A DNA stretch of 64,000 nucleotides, taken from contig MSED01000002.1 in assembly GCA_002099365.1 (NCBI GenBank), positions 1,860,001 through 1,924,000 of the forward strand, written 5' to 3'. A program made the position numbers and the translations under genes. The notes beneath the pieces were generated by a model. The model was not told where the DNA came from and ran no database searches. It saw only the letters and a list, made by a program, of their open reading frames with translations. Each line of letters begins with the position of its first letter. The stretch's first letter is position 1. Shown piece after piece: positions 44,101 to 54,946 of this stretch. Source of the stretch: Phialophora verrucosa (lineage: Eukaryota; Ascomycota; Eurotiomycetes; Chaetothyriales; Herpotrichiellaceae).

Positions 44101-44601
44101 TCGATGTCAACCGGTTCGCCATATCTCGCAGACTCAACCCTCATCCACGCCTCGCTGCTGAAACTGAGCCTCCAAACGCTCACCGTTTTGCTGGCCACGA
44201 TCGGTCCACACGCTCTTCAACTCCCCACGTTGACGCGGGAATCCCTCCTCCTGCTCACGGCGCTTCACACGGTCCCATCCCTGGCGCACGACCCGATCGT
44301 CCTGCCCCCGATTCTCCATCTCCTCCTCACGCTCCTGGACTTGAATGTCGAAGCTGGCGCCACGGCTGAAGAACGCCTCGTCACTGACTTTGGGCCCATG
44401 GTCGCCGAACTCGTCTCCTGGGCCGCCGGCCTGGGCGAGCGCGTCTCGATCCCCGAAGTCCATGACGATCCGAGCCTAGGCATGGCCATGCCCTGGCCGG
44501 TCCTTGTCGCAGGGATACAGGTGAAATGGCAGGAAGTGGGCCGCAAGTTCCAGGGCAGGATGTTCGGCCTGATGGCCAGCACGGACTTTAATTCCTTCTA
44601 G
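41179..44601 (+). CDS. tel2: Tel2, telomere length/PIKK maturation protein
   Basis: The core of the TTT complex (Tel2-Tti1-Tti2), which with Hsp90 stabilises the PI3K-like kinases ATM, ATR and TOR. Exons 41179-42178, 42235-42597, 42647-42733 and 42821-44601 (introns 56, 49 and 87 nt) give 1076 aa. The N-terminal part is helical-repeat-like after a Ser-rich start. The middle has an acidic Ser/Glu run (EPEEEEEDADLRPYAPPDSDPEDSDDDP), characteristic of the linker before the conserved C-terminal domain. That domain follows with PVYITSLVKQL, RLEALVACLVSKP and SLSTRSALLAAVALGARELAG. The start at 41179 (MEDLFKP) is preferred over the upstream open frame. The convergent neighbour is the GH127 gene. 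Confidence 0.9.
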
Positions 44602-44881
44602 CTTGACGAATGTGAGAACTGATCAAGTCATTATACGTGCTCGTGCCTCGTCTCTTGTTTCGGAATTTACTATCTGGAAGAATCCATGCTAGAACCCACG
44701 CCGATTGCCAATCGGCGGACGAACCCTGAAACACAGACACGACAGTCTACCGTCAAACAACAGGCCACGCAGAAAGTATAGAGAAGCGCCAATTGATCCT
44801 CAGTTAGGAACCCCCGGTAGATGGCCATTTTTTAGAAGGACAGTTTTTGTTAATTTTGAAAATATCCAATACCGGCGTCTC

Positions 44882-46978
44882 TCATGCGCCCGAACCACCC
44901 ATCCGCTTCGTCCACACCCTCATCGCACCGTTGCCTCCTCGATTCGCCCGCAGAAAATACGGCACAGCTACGATATCGCGAGCAGCGTCTTCATATCGCC
45001 ACGGCCGCGATCCATAAAGAGTTTGCTTACCTTGACCTTGACCTTGACCGACACTGCCACTGCCGGCCTCACATTCAGATTCCCACCTCGCAAGTGCGAG
45101 CTGTCTCCCCGTCGCAATGAGCGGAACCACGCCATCGACGCCCGCGATCTGCATCTCCGGCCCTTCGCGGACAGGGGCAGTATCCTCCAACGCGAGCACA
45201 TCCACGTCCGTGTCCGCATTGTCCACGTCCTCGATACAGTACACTAGCGGCCCACGGGCTAGGCAGAGCTCATCCTTCCCCGTCAGGGGGTTTGCGTACA
45301 TTATCCGCGGAGCAACGTGGAATGAGAGTTGAATGGTCACTGGACCCGCCGGATTCGATGCACCACGATCCAGGGAAACGTGGAGATATCCGTCCCTCAA
45401 TTCCCCAGCGGCGGAACAGTTGAACTGGTTGGGTTGGGAGGCCCAGCTGGGGATGCGGAGCGCGAGGGCGAGGGTTGTCCCCGTCGCTGCGGCGTCGCCT
45501 TGGATCGTGATAGCCACGTCGCCGGACCAGGGCATGTTTGTGGTTTGGCGGATGGTGATGGCTGTGCCTGGAATGGTGACTTCGCTGGCGATGTAGAGAT
45601 GGACAGCAACTGCGACGCGTGTCTTGTCCGGGCTGATGCTAGTGCTGTAGATCAACGATCCCAGTGATCCGAGCAGCTTCGCAACGTTGGGCGGGCAACA
45701 CGCCACGCCAAACCATTTGCTCCGTTCCTTGGGCTGGTTTCGCACCGTCCGCAGCACATTCTGGTAGTAGAAGGCGTTACCCTGGGTGTTGACGGCCCCA
45801 AGGAACGCATTGTAAAGACAGGTCTCCATGACGTCGGCGTACTCGGACCGGAGCTCGAGCCCGGGATCCAAGTGCAAGAGCCGGTGACACCAGTGGATGA
45901 GCGCAAAGGTGGCGCACGTTTCGGCGTAGCAGCCTTGCGACTCGAGGTCGGGCAGCGCGTACGCGTCGCCGAACCCTTCCCACTGCGTGACAGAGCCGAC
46001 TCCTCCCGTTATGTAGAGTTTGGAGTCGACGAGGTCGCGCCACAGGCGGGAGAGGGCCGGTTTGACCTTCTGGACTGCTGGGTCTTGGTCGCCGAGCAGA
46101 CGCACCAGGTCTGTCGCGCCGGTGAGGTAGTACATCGCACGGACGGCGTGGCCGCGTAGTTCGGTCTGCTCGGCGAGCGGGCGATCGGCTTGCTGGTATG
46201 CGTAGTCGCGCGGCTCGCGGTACCAGGGCTTGTGCTCGCTGCCCATGTGCTCGTAAGGGTCTCCGCCACGGGCGCGGGCCTCGCGGTCGAAGTAGATCTC
46301 AGGGGCTTCGGCCTCGGGGGCAGCGTTAACTTTGTCGTCATCGTCATAGTGTCGGCCGCGCTCGAGGATGAAATACCGCGCGAGTTTCAACGGCAGAGGG
46401 TCAAGCGTCAGTTCATGGAGTCGCAGCAATGCAAGCTCGATCTCCTGGTGGCCTGGGTATCCGTGCTTTTTGGTGGGTTCGGGCCCGAAGATCGAGTCGA
46501 CGTGCTGGAGCACTTTCGTCGCCACGGCCAGCAGTCTCCCGCTGTGGGTGAGGGTCTCATACGCAACCGTCGCTTCAATCAGGTGCCCGAGACAGTACAG
46601 CTCGTGCATGTCCCGGAGGTTGGTCCACCGTTGGCCAATTCCCCGGGCGGTGTAGTACGAATTGATATAGCCGTCGGGATGCTGGGCAGCGGAGATCATG
46701 TCGACCGCTGCCTCCACTTCAGCCCGGAGGGCCTCGTCGTCGGGGTGTTTCAGCAGGTAGTAGCATGCTGCTTCGGTGACTTTGTAGATGTCACTGTCCC
46801 AGAAGGGGTGCGGCTTGATGGCATGGCCTTCCTTCCACGTTAGACACTGCCAGTGGTTCGCTGACTTTTGGGCCTCGATTATCGCAGGAATGGTCACTTG
46901 GCCGGCGCGGTCCTGCAGCTGAGACCAGAAAAGGGAGGTAATGGACACGTTCTCAATAGAGACGGGGGAGTACGGCAT
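44882..46978 (-). CDS. GH127 beta-L-arabinofuranosidase-like protein
   Basis: Single exon, 698 aa. It matches the DUF1680/GH127 family, retaining enzymes that release L-arabinofuranose from beta-linked arabino-oligosaccharides. The zinc/thiol site of the family is intact: E334 (in WEGFGDAYALP), E353 and C355 (in YAETC), and C427-C428 (in ACCPPN); in the characterised bacterial enzyme a Cys is the nucleophile. The (alpha/alpha)6 barrel is followed by beta domains ending VPYFLRANRG. No signal peptide is seen (MPYSPVSIENVSI), so the enzyme is probably cytosolic and acts on imported sugars. Near the C-terminus a CTTGAC repeat (45031-45048) encodes GQGQGQGK. It diverges from a sugar porter. Confidence 0.9.
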   Translation of the reverse strand: MPYSPVSIENVSITSLFWSQLQDRAGQVTIPAIIEAQKSANHWQCLTWKEGHAIKPHPFWDSDIYKVTEAACYYLLKHPDDEALRAEVEAAVDMISAAQHPDGYINSYYTARGIGQRWTNLRDMHELYCLGHLIEATVAYETLTHSGRLLAVATKVLQHVDSIFGPEPTKKHGYPGHQEIELALLRLHELTLDPLPLKLARYFILERGRHYDDDDKVNAAPEAEAPEIYFDREARARGGDPYEHMGSEHKPWYREPRDYAYQQADRPLAEQTELRGHAVRAMYYLTGATDLVRLLGDQDPAVQKVKPALSRLWRDLVDSKLYITGGVGSVTQWEGFGDAYALPDLESQGCYAETCATFALIHWCHRLLHLDPGLELRSEYADVMETCLYNAFLGAVNTQGNAFYYQNVLRTVRNQPKERSKWFGVACCPPNVAKLLGSLGSLIYSTSISPDKTRVAVAVHLYIASEVTIPGTAITIRQTTNMPWSGDVAITIQGDAAATGTTLALALRIPSWASQPNQFNCSAAGELRDGYLHVSLDRGASNPAGPVTIQLSFHVAPRIMYANPLTGKDELCLARGPLVYCIEDVDNADTDVDVLALEDTAPVREGPEMQIAGVDGVVPLIATGRQLALARWESECEAGSGSVGQGQGQGKQTLYGSRPWRYEDAARDIVAVPYFLRANRGGNGAMRVWTKRMGGSGA

Positions 46979-47805
46979 GGTGGAAGCGTGTTGTGGCCCG
47001 AGGTCCTGTAACGGGTTGAGCGACGTTGTTTATCTGATGTGGTTGTCATTAGGCAAGAGTCCAAATGCTGTATACTTCCTTGACTGCTTTTCGCCTCGTA
47101 ATGTCCGCCGGAGACAAGCCATCGCTCTACCACAACGGGGCCGGTGGTCAAGACGCCTCGCCTCGTGCCCGAGCCAACCTCCGGAAAGCCCACCGACGAC
47201 ATCGGAGTGAAGATTATTCTTCTTGGGATTCCGCTTCTTTTCGCCGAGAAATGTTTCATGCCGCCCTTCTCCACGTGGGATCATCTTGACGCATTCCCCG
47301 CATCCACCACACCATCAGGGGGGATTTTCCGAGGCGCGATTGGCGGAAGTTCAATCCAAGGCTGGCGGCCAATGAGCTAAGAAAAATGTCTTCCACAATG
47401 CCATTTCTGCCACGCCCAATTGCCGGGTGTCTGCCCACCGGTGATTGACTCCAAGAGGCAAGAATGCGCACACAGAGATCTGCGGGCAAGACCGTTGCCA
47501 CCGGAGCCTTCCTCTGGTGCTTGGGCCGAGACCAAGCGACCGGTACGCCTGTGAGTATATCGAATCCTGCGACTTGGGCTCATCAGTCGTCCTCTTACCG
47601 TTCCCGGCAGCCTTGCTGGGTTTCTCCGTTCTCCAGGTCTGGCTCCGCTTTACCCCGTCAGGAAGGTCAACTATCGAAGTCGCAGCAAAAGTATATAAAG
47701 CAAGGAGCGCTCGTTGAGTGAGTGTCCTCTTTCAAACTCGTGGCAACCTTCCTTTCTTCGACCTACCAGTTTAACCAGACCCCAACTGAGGAAGAGCCGT
47801 TCAAG
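46979..47805. promoter_or_regulatory. Divergent promoter of GH127 and sugar porter
   Basis: 827 bp between the two starts. Several CCAAT/ATTGG words occur near 47340-47420. I searched by eye for GGCTAA and CGGNTAA (XlnR/AraR-like) sites and saw none that is exact. No gene is supported inside. Confidence 0.45.
47692..47699 (+). promoter_or_regulatory. TATA box of the sugar porter gene
   Basis: TATATAAA, 107 bp before the ATG at 47806. Canonical TATA boxes are not common in this window and suggest a strongly regulated promoter. Confidence 0.6.
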
Positions 47806-49474
47806 ATGGCGAAGGGCGATTGGTATATCTATTGGATTTGCGCAGTGGCGTCGTTGGCAAACATTTTCCAAGGATTCGACAGCGGCATATACTCCATCAT
47901 CATATCCGACCACAAATTCACCGATTACTTCCATCTCTCGGATGCCAGAGTTGGTGTTGTGGCTAGTATGAGTAAGGATCGCTCCCCTGGCAGTTTGGGA
48001 GGGACGGCAGCTAACTAGTCCAACAGTCAGCTTGGGCAATGTCATTGGCAACCTGTTCGTCGCCTGGTGGCTCATCTGGTATATCGGCCGACGATATGCG
48101 TTTATTCACGGTACTGTCATTCTTCTCGTTGGCGTTGCCCTCCAGGCTGGCGCCCGCGACTTCGCCATGGTAGTGGTTGGGAGGATCATCGCGGGGATTG
48201 GCACCTCAATGTGAGCGACACACGCCACTATATCTTCTGAGAAACAGTCTGACACCCTTTTAGCATCGGTACCAACCTTGCCGCATACCAAGCGGAAGTC
48301 TCCTCCCCTCGAATCCGCGGCAGAGTCGTGTCCTTTGTCCAGCTATCTTACCAGGTCGGCGTCCTCATTGCCTACGTTGTCGGCCTGGGTACAGTCAAGA
48401 TTTCCGGCAACAACTCGTGGCGAGTTGCAACCGCTCTGCAGGTTGTGCCAGGCGTGGTCTTGATCATCGCTTCGTTCACCATCCCCGAGTCGCCCCGCTG
48501 GATCGTCGAACGTCATCCCCAACAAGCAGCTCGTGCTCTGAAAGAACTGTCAAGGGTCCGCAGACTGCCTCAAGACCATGACGAAGTCAAGCACGAGTAT
48601 GCAGAGCTGGTGGCTTCCCGGGACTACCGCCTCGAAAACGAAGACACGCAGACGTGGTCATACTTCCTCCGCTCGTTCCCGGTGTGGAAGCGCATCGCCT
48701 ATGGTATGAGTACCATGGCTCTGGGTCAGCTTTCAGGTGTCGGCGCTCTGATGATCTACGGCATCTTGATTTTCGAGGGGCTGGGTTTCTCCTCCGGAAC
48801 CATGTCACTGCTGCTGAACGTGGTATCCGGGGTTCTGTGTCTGGCGGCCACCGGAATCACCACGGGGGGTGTCGACAAATGGGGCCGCAAGATCACACTG
48901 CTGGCTGGATCAGCGACCATGATCGTCAGCTACATCATCATCGCCGCCTTGAACGACGCGTATCCCACGGCCACGAATTTCAACCGAGGCGCCGCCATTG
49001 CGTCGGTCGTGTTCATTTATGTCATCCAAATGTCTTACAGTGGTGCAATGGGCCCTGTGGCGTAGGTGCTTCCCCTGCTGGCAGCTGTGGTAACTCGCTA
49101 ACGGAAGTAGGTGGATTTATGCATCTGAGATATTTCCGACTCATTTGCGCGATAAGGGCATCAACGTCAGTCAGGCCGGCCAACAGATTACGACCCTCTG
49201 GATCAATCAGGCTTGGCCGGTCATGTTTGCGTCTGCTGGACATAACGCTTATTGGATTTTGGTGGGCATCAATGCCCTGGGATTCGTCGCCGTCTTCTTT
49301 TTGTGGCCCGAAACCAAGGGGATCAGTCTCGAGCATATGGACCGTATCTTCGGAGAAGTCGACAAGGTCGAGGCGCAGATTGCTGCAAGAGGACTCTCCA
49401 ACGTTGAGAATATCCTTGAGACCGACTCGGTCAAGGGCGTTATCCTGCACAGCGAGGATGTTGAGCGCAAGTGA
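47806..49474 (+). CDS. MFS sugar porter family transporter
   Basis: A plasma-membrane sugar:proton symporter type with 12 expected helices. Exons 47806-47971, 48027-48210, 48264-49061 and 49111-49474 (introns 55, 53 and 49 nt) give 503 aa. Family signatures are present: GFDSG in helix 1, GRR after helix 2, PESPRW between helices 6 and 7, QLSGVGALMIYG in helix 7, and PETKG after helix 12, followed by a cytoplasmic tail. The start at 47806 (MAKGDWYIYW) gives a very short N-terminus. The frame is open upstream but without another ATG, and a further 5' exon is possible. It diverges from the GH127 glycosidase, so uptake of an arabinose-containing sugar is a reasonable guess. Confidence 0.9.
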
Positions 49475-50179
49475 GGTGCCACCGTGAGAAATCCTTGCCA
49501 TAGATTTATCTCGTAGTAGGCATCAGCGTCGACGAACAGAATTGATGTCGCTGACCGTTGCTAATACCCGGGGGCTTAATCTCCATCGAATTGGTTGTTC
49601 TGCTTCAAACAGCTGGCCTATGTGGTGAATCCGTTCTTGACGGTGTTGTCCTCACGAGGCTGCTGCTTCCCTATTGCTTTCGGGAGGCCGTTTTTTTCCG
49701 ATTCGGGCTGGATTAGGAAAGGCCATATCAGACAAGCATTGCCACGCCCCTCTCCGCGGCATACTGTAGGTCGCGATCGCATCATACCTGGCAGCTCTTG
49801 CGGGCCTTGTACAGTTGATGGCGGACTGGGCGTTGACTTAGTCAGGATGGGATGGTCGGTTATCTGCGGGGCTTGCTTGAAGCCTTGGACACATCGAATT
49901 GGCTGAGGGAATCGGCTTTCGAGCGGAGCTTTCGAGCAGACTTTTCCCTCGTTTCGCGCGCCAGCTTTATGAGATCAGAGTCCCGGCTGTGTTCGAGGGT
50001 TGAGACTCGTGGAGTTCCTGTCGGGATTGTTGCTAAGGAAATAAGTCCTTGAATAATTGGGCGGAGATCTTCTCACGAAGCGGCACCCCATCCGCACAGG
50101 AAATTCTTTGGTGGCGGGACCCCAGAACACAGACAGCTGTTGCCAGTGGTCCACTGCACGAATTCACATCTTCGTCACG
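49475..50179. promoter_or_regulatory. Upstream region of the Dal5-type transporter
   Basis: 705 bp between the sugar porter stop and the next start, same strand. No coding frame is supported. No TATA box was seen close to the start. Confidence 0.4.
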
Positions 50180-51838
50180 ATGCCCAGTAAGCCCTGCACA
50201 ATATTCGATAAAGCTTCCAAGTATGCTGATCATGTCGACCCAGGCGAAAAAGATATTGCGGCTTCGGTGGTGCCAGAATACGCTCAACCATGGGACAAAC
50301 AGGTTGAACGGCGCGTGGTGCGCAAGATTGACTTTGTACTGATACCTTTGATGTGGATCGGATATGGGCTTGTTTACTATGACAAGGTAAGGGCAACCAG
50401 GGACCTGTCTGCACAGGCGAGATCCGGGATCTGCCATCTCCATCATAACGGAGCTCCTCGTGCATACCCTGCTGAGACAGTTGTGCTAACCATGCTCCCC
50501 GGACAGGCTATTCTCGGTGGTGCCTCTGTGTTTGGGATGACCACAGACTTGAAGCTTAAAGTCGTCACCGACCCAACCTCGACACCACCAAAAGTCTCTA
50601 CAACACGCCTCAGCTGGGCGACATCCCTGTTCTATTTCGGCATGCTAGCCGGTGTGGGCCCGCTCACATATCTCTTCCAGCGCTTTCATCTCGGACGTAC
50701 CATTGGGGTGGCTGTCATCGTCTGGGGCGCGATCGCCATGTCAACTGCTGGAGTGACGACCTACCGAGGTCTCTGGGTCCAACGATTCTTCCTAGGGTTT
50801 GCTGAAAGTATCATGCCGACGGCTTTTATGGTTATCATCTCGGGCTATTATACGCAAGCGGAGCAGACATGGCGCCAATGTCTGTGGTATTCTGCAACTG
50901 GTGCCTGGACAATAATAGGGGCTCTGATAAATTTTGGATTTGCGCATCTGACTGGTGGAGATCTTAAGAACTGGCAGTACCTTTACCTGATGGCGGGGGC
51001 GTTGACCATTGTGTATGGCATTGTTTTTCTGTCCTTCCCAAATTCACCTGCCCAAGCATGGTGGTTCAGCGAGGAAGAGAAAAGGGTGGCTATTGAGCGG
51101 CTGCGCATGGGCCAACTGGGCGTTCGGTGCCAGAAGATCAAATGGTCCCAGTTCAAGGAGGCATGTCTGGATGTGAAGGTCTGGCTCATTGCGATCATGA
51201 TGGGGAGTGCATACTCGGTGAATGGCGCTGTAAGTGGGTTTGGACCTCTAATCGTGTCGACATTCGGCTGGTCCGCGTACGACTCTTTGCTGTGGCAGAT
51301 GCCTCTCGGAGGAGTCTGTTTCATCGGGATCTTGCTCTGTGGATATCTCAGCTTGAAGTTGCCCAACATCCGGCTGATCATGCTGGTCGCTTGTTGCTTG
51401 CCAGTCATTGCGGGCTGCGCCATGATTTGGAAAAGTGACTGGTACCATCATGCCGCGGCACCGATTGCAGGCTACACAATCATCGGTGCTTTCGCTCCCG
51501 TCACGTCCTTGATCGTCAGTATGGGCATGGTTAACGTGGCCGGCAACACCAAGAAAAGTCTCCAGGCCGCTGCAATATTCGTCTTCTACACAGTCGGCAA
51601 CATATCCGGTCCATTCTGGGTCAAGACGGAGACAGTGAAGGAGCACTACCCTGAGCTGTGGGAGGGCATCATCGGCTGCTACGCGCTTGTCATCGTGCTG
51701 GCCATTGTGCTTTACATGTTACTGAGAGCAGAGAACCGGAGGAGGGACGTGCTGAACCTTGAGGAGAAGGAAGCTGAGCGGGTTGCCTTTGACGATCTGA
51801 CCGACAAGGAGAATCTATACTTCAGATACGTGTACTAG
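50180..51838 (+). CDS. Dal5-family MFS transporter (anion:cation symporter)
   Basis: Exons 50180-50386 and 50507-51838 give 512 aa. The 120-nt intron (GTAAGG...GGACAG) has no stop and is a multiple of three, so unspliced sequence also stays in frame. It is called an intron because removal joins GLVYYDK directly to AILGGASVFGM, the usual Dal5 helix 1 to loop pattern. The N-terminal RRVVRKIDFVLIPLMW is typical of the family. About 12 hydrophobic segments follow. Members carry organic anions such as allantoate, vitamins or sugar acids. Substrate cannot be read. It lies in tandem with the sugar porter, 705 bp downstream. Confidence 0.87.
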   Translation: MPSKPCTIFDKASKYADHVDPGEKDIAASVVPEYAQPWDKQVERRVVRKIDFVLIPLMWIGYGLVYYDKVRATRDLSAQARSGICHLHHNGAPRAYPAETVVLTMLPGQAILGGASVFGMTTDLKLKVVTDPTSTPPKVSTTRLSWATSLFYFGMLAGVGPLTYLFQRFHLGRTIGVAVIVWGAIAMSTAGVTTYRGLWVQRFFLGFAESIMPTAFMVIISGYYTQAEQTWRQCLWYSATGAWTIIGALINFGFAHLTGGDLKNWQYLYLMAGALTIVYGIVFLSFPNSPAQAWWFSEEEKRVAIERLRMGQLGVRCQKIKWSQFKEACLDVKVWLIAIMMGSAYSVNGAVSGFGPLIVSTFGWSAYDSLLWQMPLGGVCFIGILLCGYLSLKLPNIRLIMLVACCLPVIAGCAMIWKSDWYHHAAAPIAGYTIIGAFAPVTSLIVSMGMVNVAGNTKKSLQAAAIFVFYTVGNISGPFWVKTETVKEHYPELWEGIIGCYALVIVLAIVLYMLLRAENRRRDVLNLEEKEAERVAFDDLTDKENLYFRYVY

Positions 51839-52114
51839 GGAGGATGCATGGATAGGACACAGATGTATCACTGAGTTCCTGGGTAGCACTCGCAATTACT
51901 GGGCACATCACGGGATCTGGGCCAAGAGAAAGTGGATTCATCTGCCTGTTCAGGTTAGCGTCAGATGGTTGAGTATCGGGAGACTTTTTTTCCAATGCTC
52001 GTTCTCGAGATTCTGCAGCTCACCATCTCCCTTCGCTTTCATCCTTGAGCCACTTCCACCAATTCCTGCTCCTCCTTTTGTGTTCATCGCCGTCTGTGCG
52101 CCAACTGCGTCAAT

Positions 52115-53298
52115 ATGTCAGTGACCAAATGAATCTGCCGGGGTTCCTGTGACTGATGAATATCCAGGTTTGCTCTACGCCGGAGCGCTTCGCGCCTTCT
52201 CAGTTCGCGATCTGCCTCTCTCATCGCCCCCTCTCGTACATATACCTCAATCAGTGCTCCTACTTCGCGGATAGCGCAAAAGGGTTCTGCATTCCAGTTT
52301 CAACAGAGATGGGCAACAACCGGAGCAGGGGATAAGCCCCCTGTGTCCGCAGTTGAGCCCACTAAAGCAGAAGAACTTGAGGATACCGCCCAAACAGCCG
52401 CTTCCGCCCAGCCCCTCCAGGCAGCAGAGCCTGCCAATGCCACAGAAGCGACGGAAGAGACCCTACCCGCTGCCGAGACTCAAGAGAGTCTCACTGCCAG
52501 AGGCGACTTTGCGACGAGGGATAATGCGCCCGCGATTGCTGAGACTGCAAATGCCACCGAGGCCACCGAGGAGGCTCTCCCAGCTGCTGAAACTGGCGAG
52601 AAGCTGGCGGCGACCTCAAGCTCAGCCTCAGCACACGCAGATTCATCTCACCCTGGCCTGTTTGACAGGAAGCCGACACTCTATGTTGGCAATTTGTTCT
52701 TCGACGTGACTGAAACCGATCTAGTCAAGGAATTTGCGCGTTTTGGGACAGTTTCTCGGTGCAGGATTGTGCGAGACAGCCGCGGCCTGAGTAAAGGGTA
52801 TGTCTACCTATAGGTGAGCTCGCACCGGACACAGCTAACCATGAGTGCAGTTTTGGATACGTCGACTTCTCGACCCAGGAAGCCGCAGATGCAGCCTTGG
52901 AACGACTGAATATGTCCCTCTTCGAAGGCCGTCGTATCACAGTTCAATACGCCGCCCGCACCTCTAGCAACCTTGACACCCAGAATACCGAGCACAAGGC
53001 CCTAAACCCGCCCTCCAAGACCCTCTTCATTGGCAACATGTCCTTTGAGATGACGGATCGCGATCTCACGAACCTCTTCCGCGGTGTCAGAAATGTCATT
53101 GACGTCCGAGTTGCGATTGACCGACGAACTGGCCAACCGAGAGGTTTCGCCCACGCAGATTTCATTGACATTAAGAGTGCCATGGAAGCCATGAAGCTGT
53201 TGAAGGAGAAAGAGATCTATGGCCGGAAATTGAGGGTGGACTTCTCATACTCTTCTGCGAGCAGAGCGCCCAAAAACGATCCTCCTGTTGACAACTAG
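52115..53298 (+). CDS. Mitochondrial protein with two RRM domains
   Basis: Proposed exons 52115-52116, 52168-52797 and 52851-53298 give 359 aa. The second exon reads in frame from FALRRSASRLLSSRS, an Arg/Ser-rich mitochondrial presequence, but it contains no ATG at its start. Joining AT at 52115 to G at 52168 across a 51-nt intron (GTCAGT...CCAG) makes the start codon. After an Ala/Glu-rich segment with two copies of a 20-residue unit (NATEATEE...AAET), RRM1 begins TLYVGNLFFDV (RNP2) and has GFGYVDF (RNP1). RRM2 begins TLFIGNMSFEM and has GFAHADF. It probably binds mitochondrial RNA or single-stranded DNA. Partners unknown. Confidence 0.8.
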
Positions 53299-54946
53299 AT
53301 CTGGTATGACCTTTGGCCACCAATGCGGTTGACGCTATGACCTTTGCAGTCCAGCTATTGTCATATTGACACTGTCAGCTGTTACCAGGAGCTAGACCGC
53401 CAGCCACGAAAGCTTCCATGACGGACGGTCGTTCTCGATCTCCTGGACGTGAGCGGACAAGGCTGAGCTACTAAGGACTGGACCCGTGCAAGGCGTACCC
53501 AGTCAGACTCGCGAGCCATCGGGAGCGCTGCTCATTATTGTCTTTCTGGCGGGTCGAATCCGCTTCGCCTCTGGGGTGGGCGACTGGATACGGACTGAAG
53601 AGCCGTCGAGCCTTCAGACGGCTTGCTTCCCACCCTTCTGTAACAAAGCTGACATGGATTCGCGGGGCGGCGCCAGGTTTGGGTTGTACATGTGTTACTA
53701 AGACTTGTTGTATAATTCTACCTTTGAACCGATGGGCAGATATGTGTCGGATGCGGAGCCGAGGGAAAAATCTGCTCCCATCAACGAGAAGCATTCGGTG
53801 GAGGGAGTACGAGAGCGAAATTAACCGCGTGGGATAGGTCAGGTCAAGGGTGGACACGGCAACGTCTCCTGGCTGCTGTATTAAAAGCATAATCTCCCTT
53901 CTTGACGAGATATCCCTGTTCACACCCCTTCGTTTCTTCCACTCCGCCTTCTCAATTTACTCATCACTGCTGACTCTTGAGCCTCTGTATCTCACCACGC
54001 TAGGTATGTAGGCATGATCGCCTCCTCTAGCTAAATAAGAATGTACCGGTGCTTTGTCCATTGTCAGCCCAGATCGGATCAATTCGATCTTGGTACGAGA
54101 GTACAGTGTGGTAAAATTCGGTACAGTTGGACCCTGTTTGGTCCATATGCTACAACTGGGCCATATTCCTGTCCAAGTCGATGGCTATGTCTAGGAAAAC
54201 TTTCCAAGTTCCAGAACTATCTTGCCAGCCAGAGACTGGCCAACTGGACTGGCCAGGGGCCCGACTGTGCCGAAGATTCAAATATTAAATGGAAACTTGA
54301 GGGAAAGAAAGCAAATGACCACATCCAGGGGGATCACGAAGGGCAAGGTGCTTGCCTTCATGATGGCTATCTTGTAAATGCCTTGGAGAATCCGACAGAC
54401 AGTTGTGAACATGAAGAGGAAATTGGGACCACGCCGGTTGGACGCAGTCATCCATATATACCTACAGCTTGACCCAGCTCCCGCCCAGCCTGAGAGGCGT
54501 CCCTGACGTGTGGTACCATAGCGGCTACTCAGCCGGCTCAGCAATCAGGAATCGGTTGGATCCTTTGTGCCTGAGGAAAGATCAGTAATGTCCATATTGC
54601 AGCATAGACATTGTCGGCGAGCTTCAAGTCAAGGTCATGAAAGTTCATTCACAGCTGGGTGAGAATGATATTGCTGGGCCGGATCAAGTCCTCAAGTACG
54701 GCCGAGTTCAGGGCGCTTGGGTGTCACGGATGAACAGCTTCCGAAGTGGATTCTAGACCCTGCTTGACTCTCCTCACCGATTACGGTTTTGCCTCGGTTG
54801 CCGCCCGCCATCAACAGGGACCAACCAGTCCAGCACCTTTGCTGACTTATTAAACTTGCCTCTCCAAACCAACGTGACTGCCGTGTCACCAGATATTCTC
54901 GCACCCTGTTGTTCTGCATCATTGTACCACCTTGCCGTTACTGAAA
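53299..54946. other. 1.6-kb intergenic region before pex5
   Basis: Open frames at 53471-53923 (minus), 54041-54472 (plus) and 54278-54544 (minus) overlap and show no domain or codon pattern. I see no tRNA fold; a TCGAATCC word at about 53556 lacks the matching arms. Nothing is supported. Confidence 0.5.

Noticed and set aside
53540..53580. Possible tRNA T-arm (TCGAATCC)
   Set aside because: The stem does not pair for five bases, and no D-arm, anticodon arm or acceptor stem can be assembled around it.
53471..53923. 150-codon minus-strand frame before pex5
   Set aside because: No domain and no family-like words; an opposite-strand frame is equally open.
54041..54544. Hydrophobic minus-strand frame and matching plus-strand frame, considered as a small membrane protein
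   Set aside because: Both frames are open over the same DNA, there is no plausible start context, and no flanking exon extends either one.
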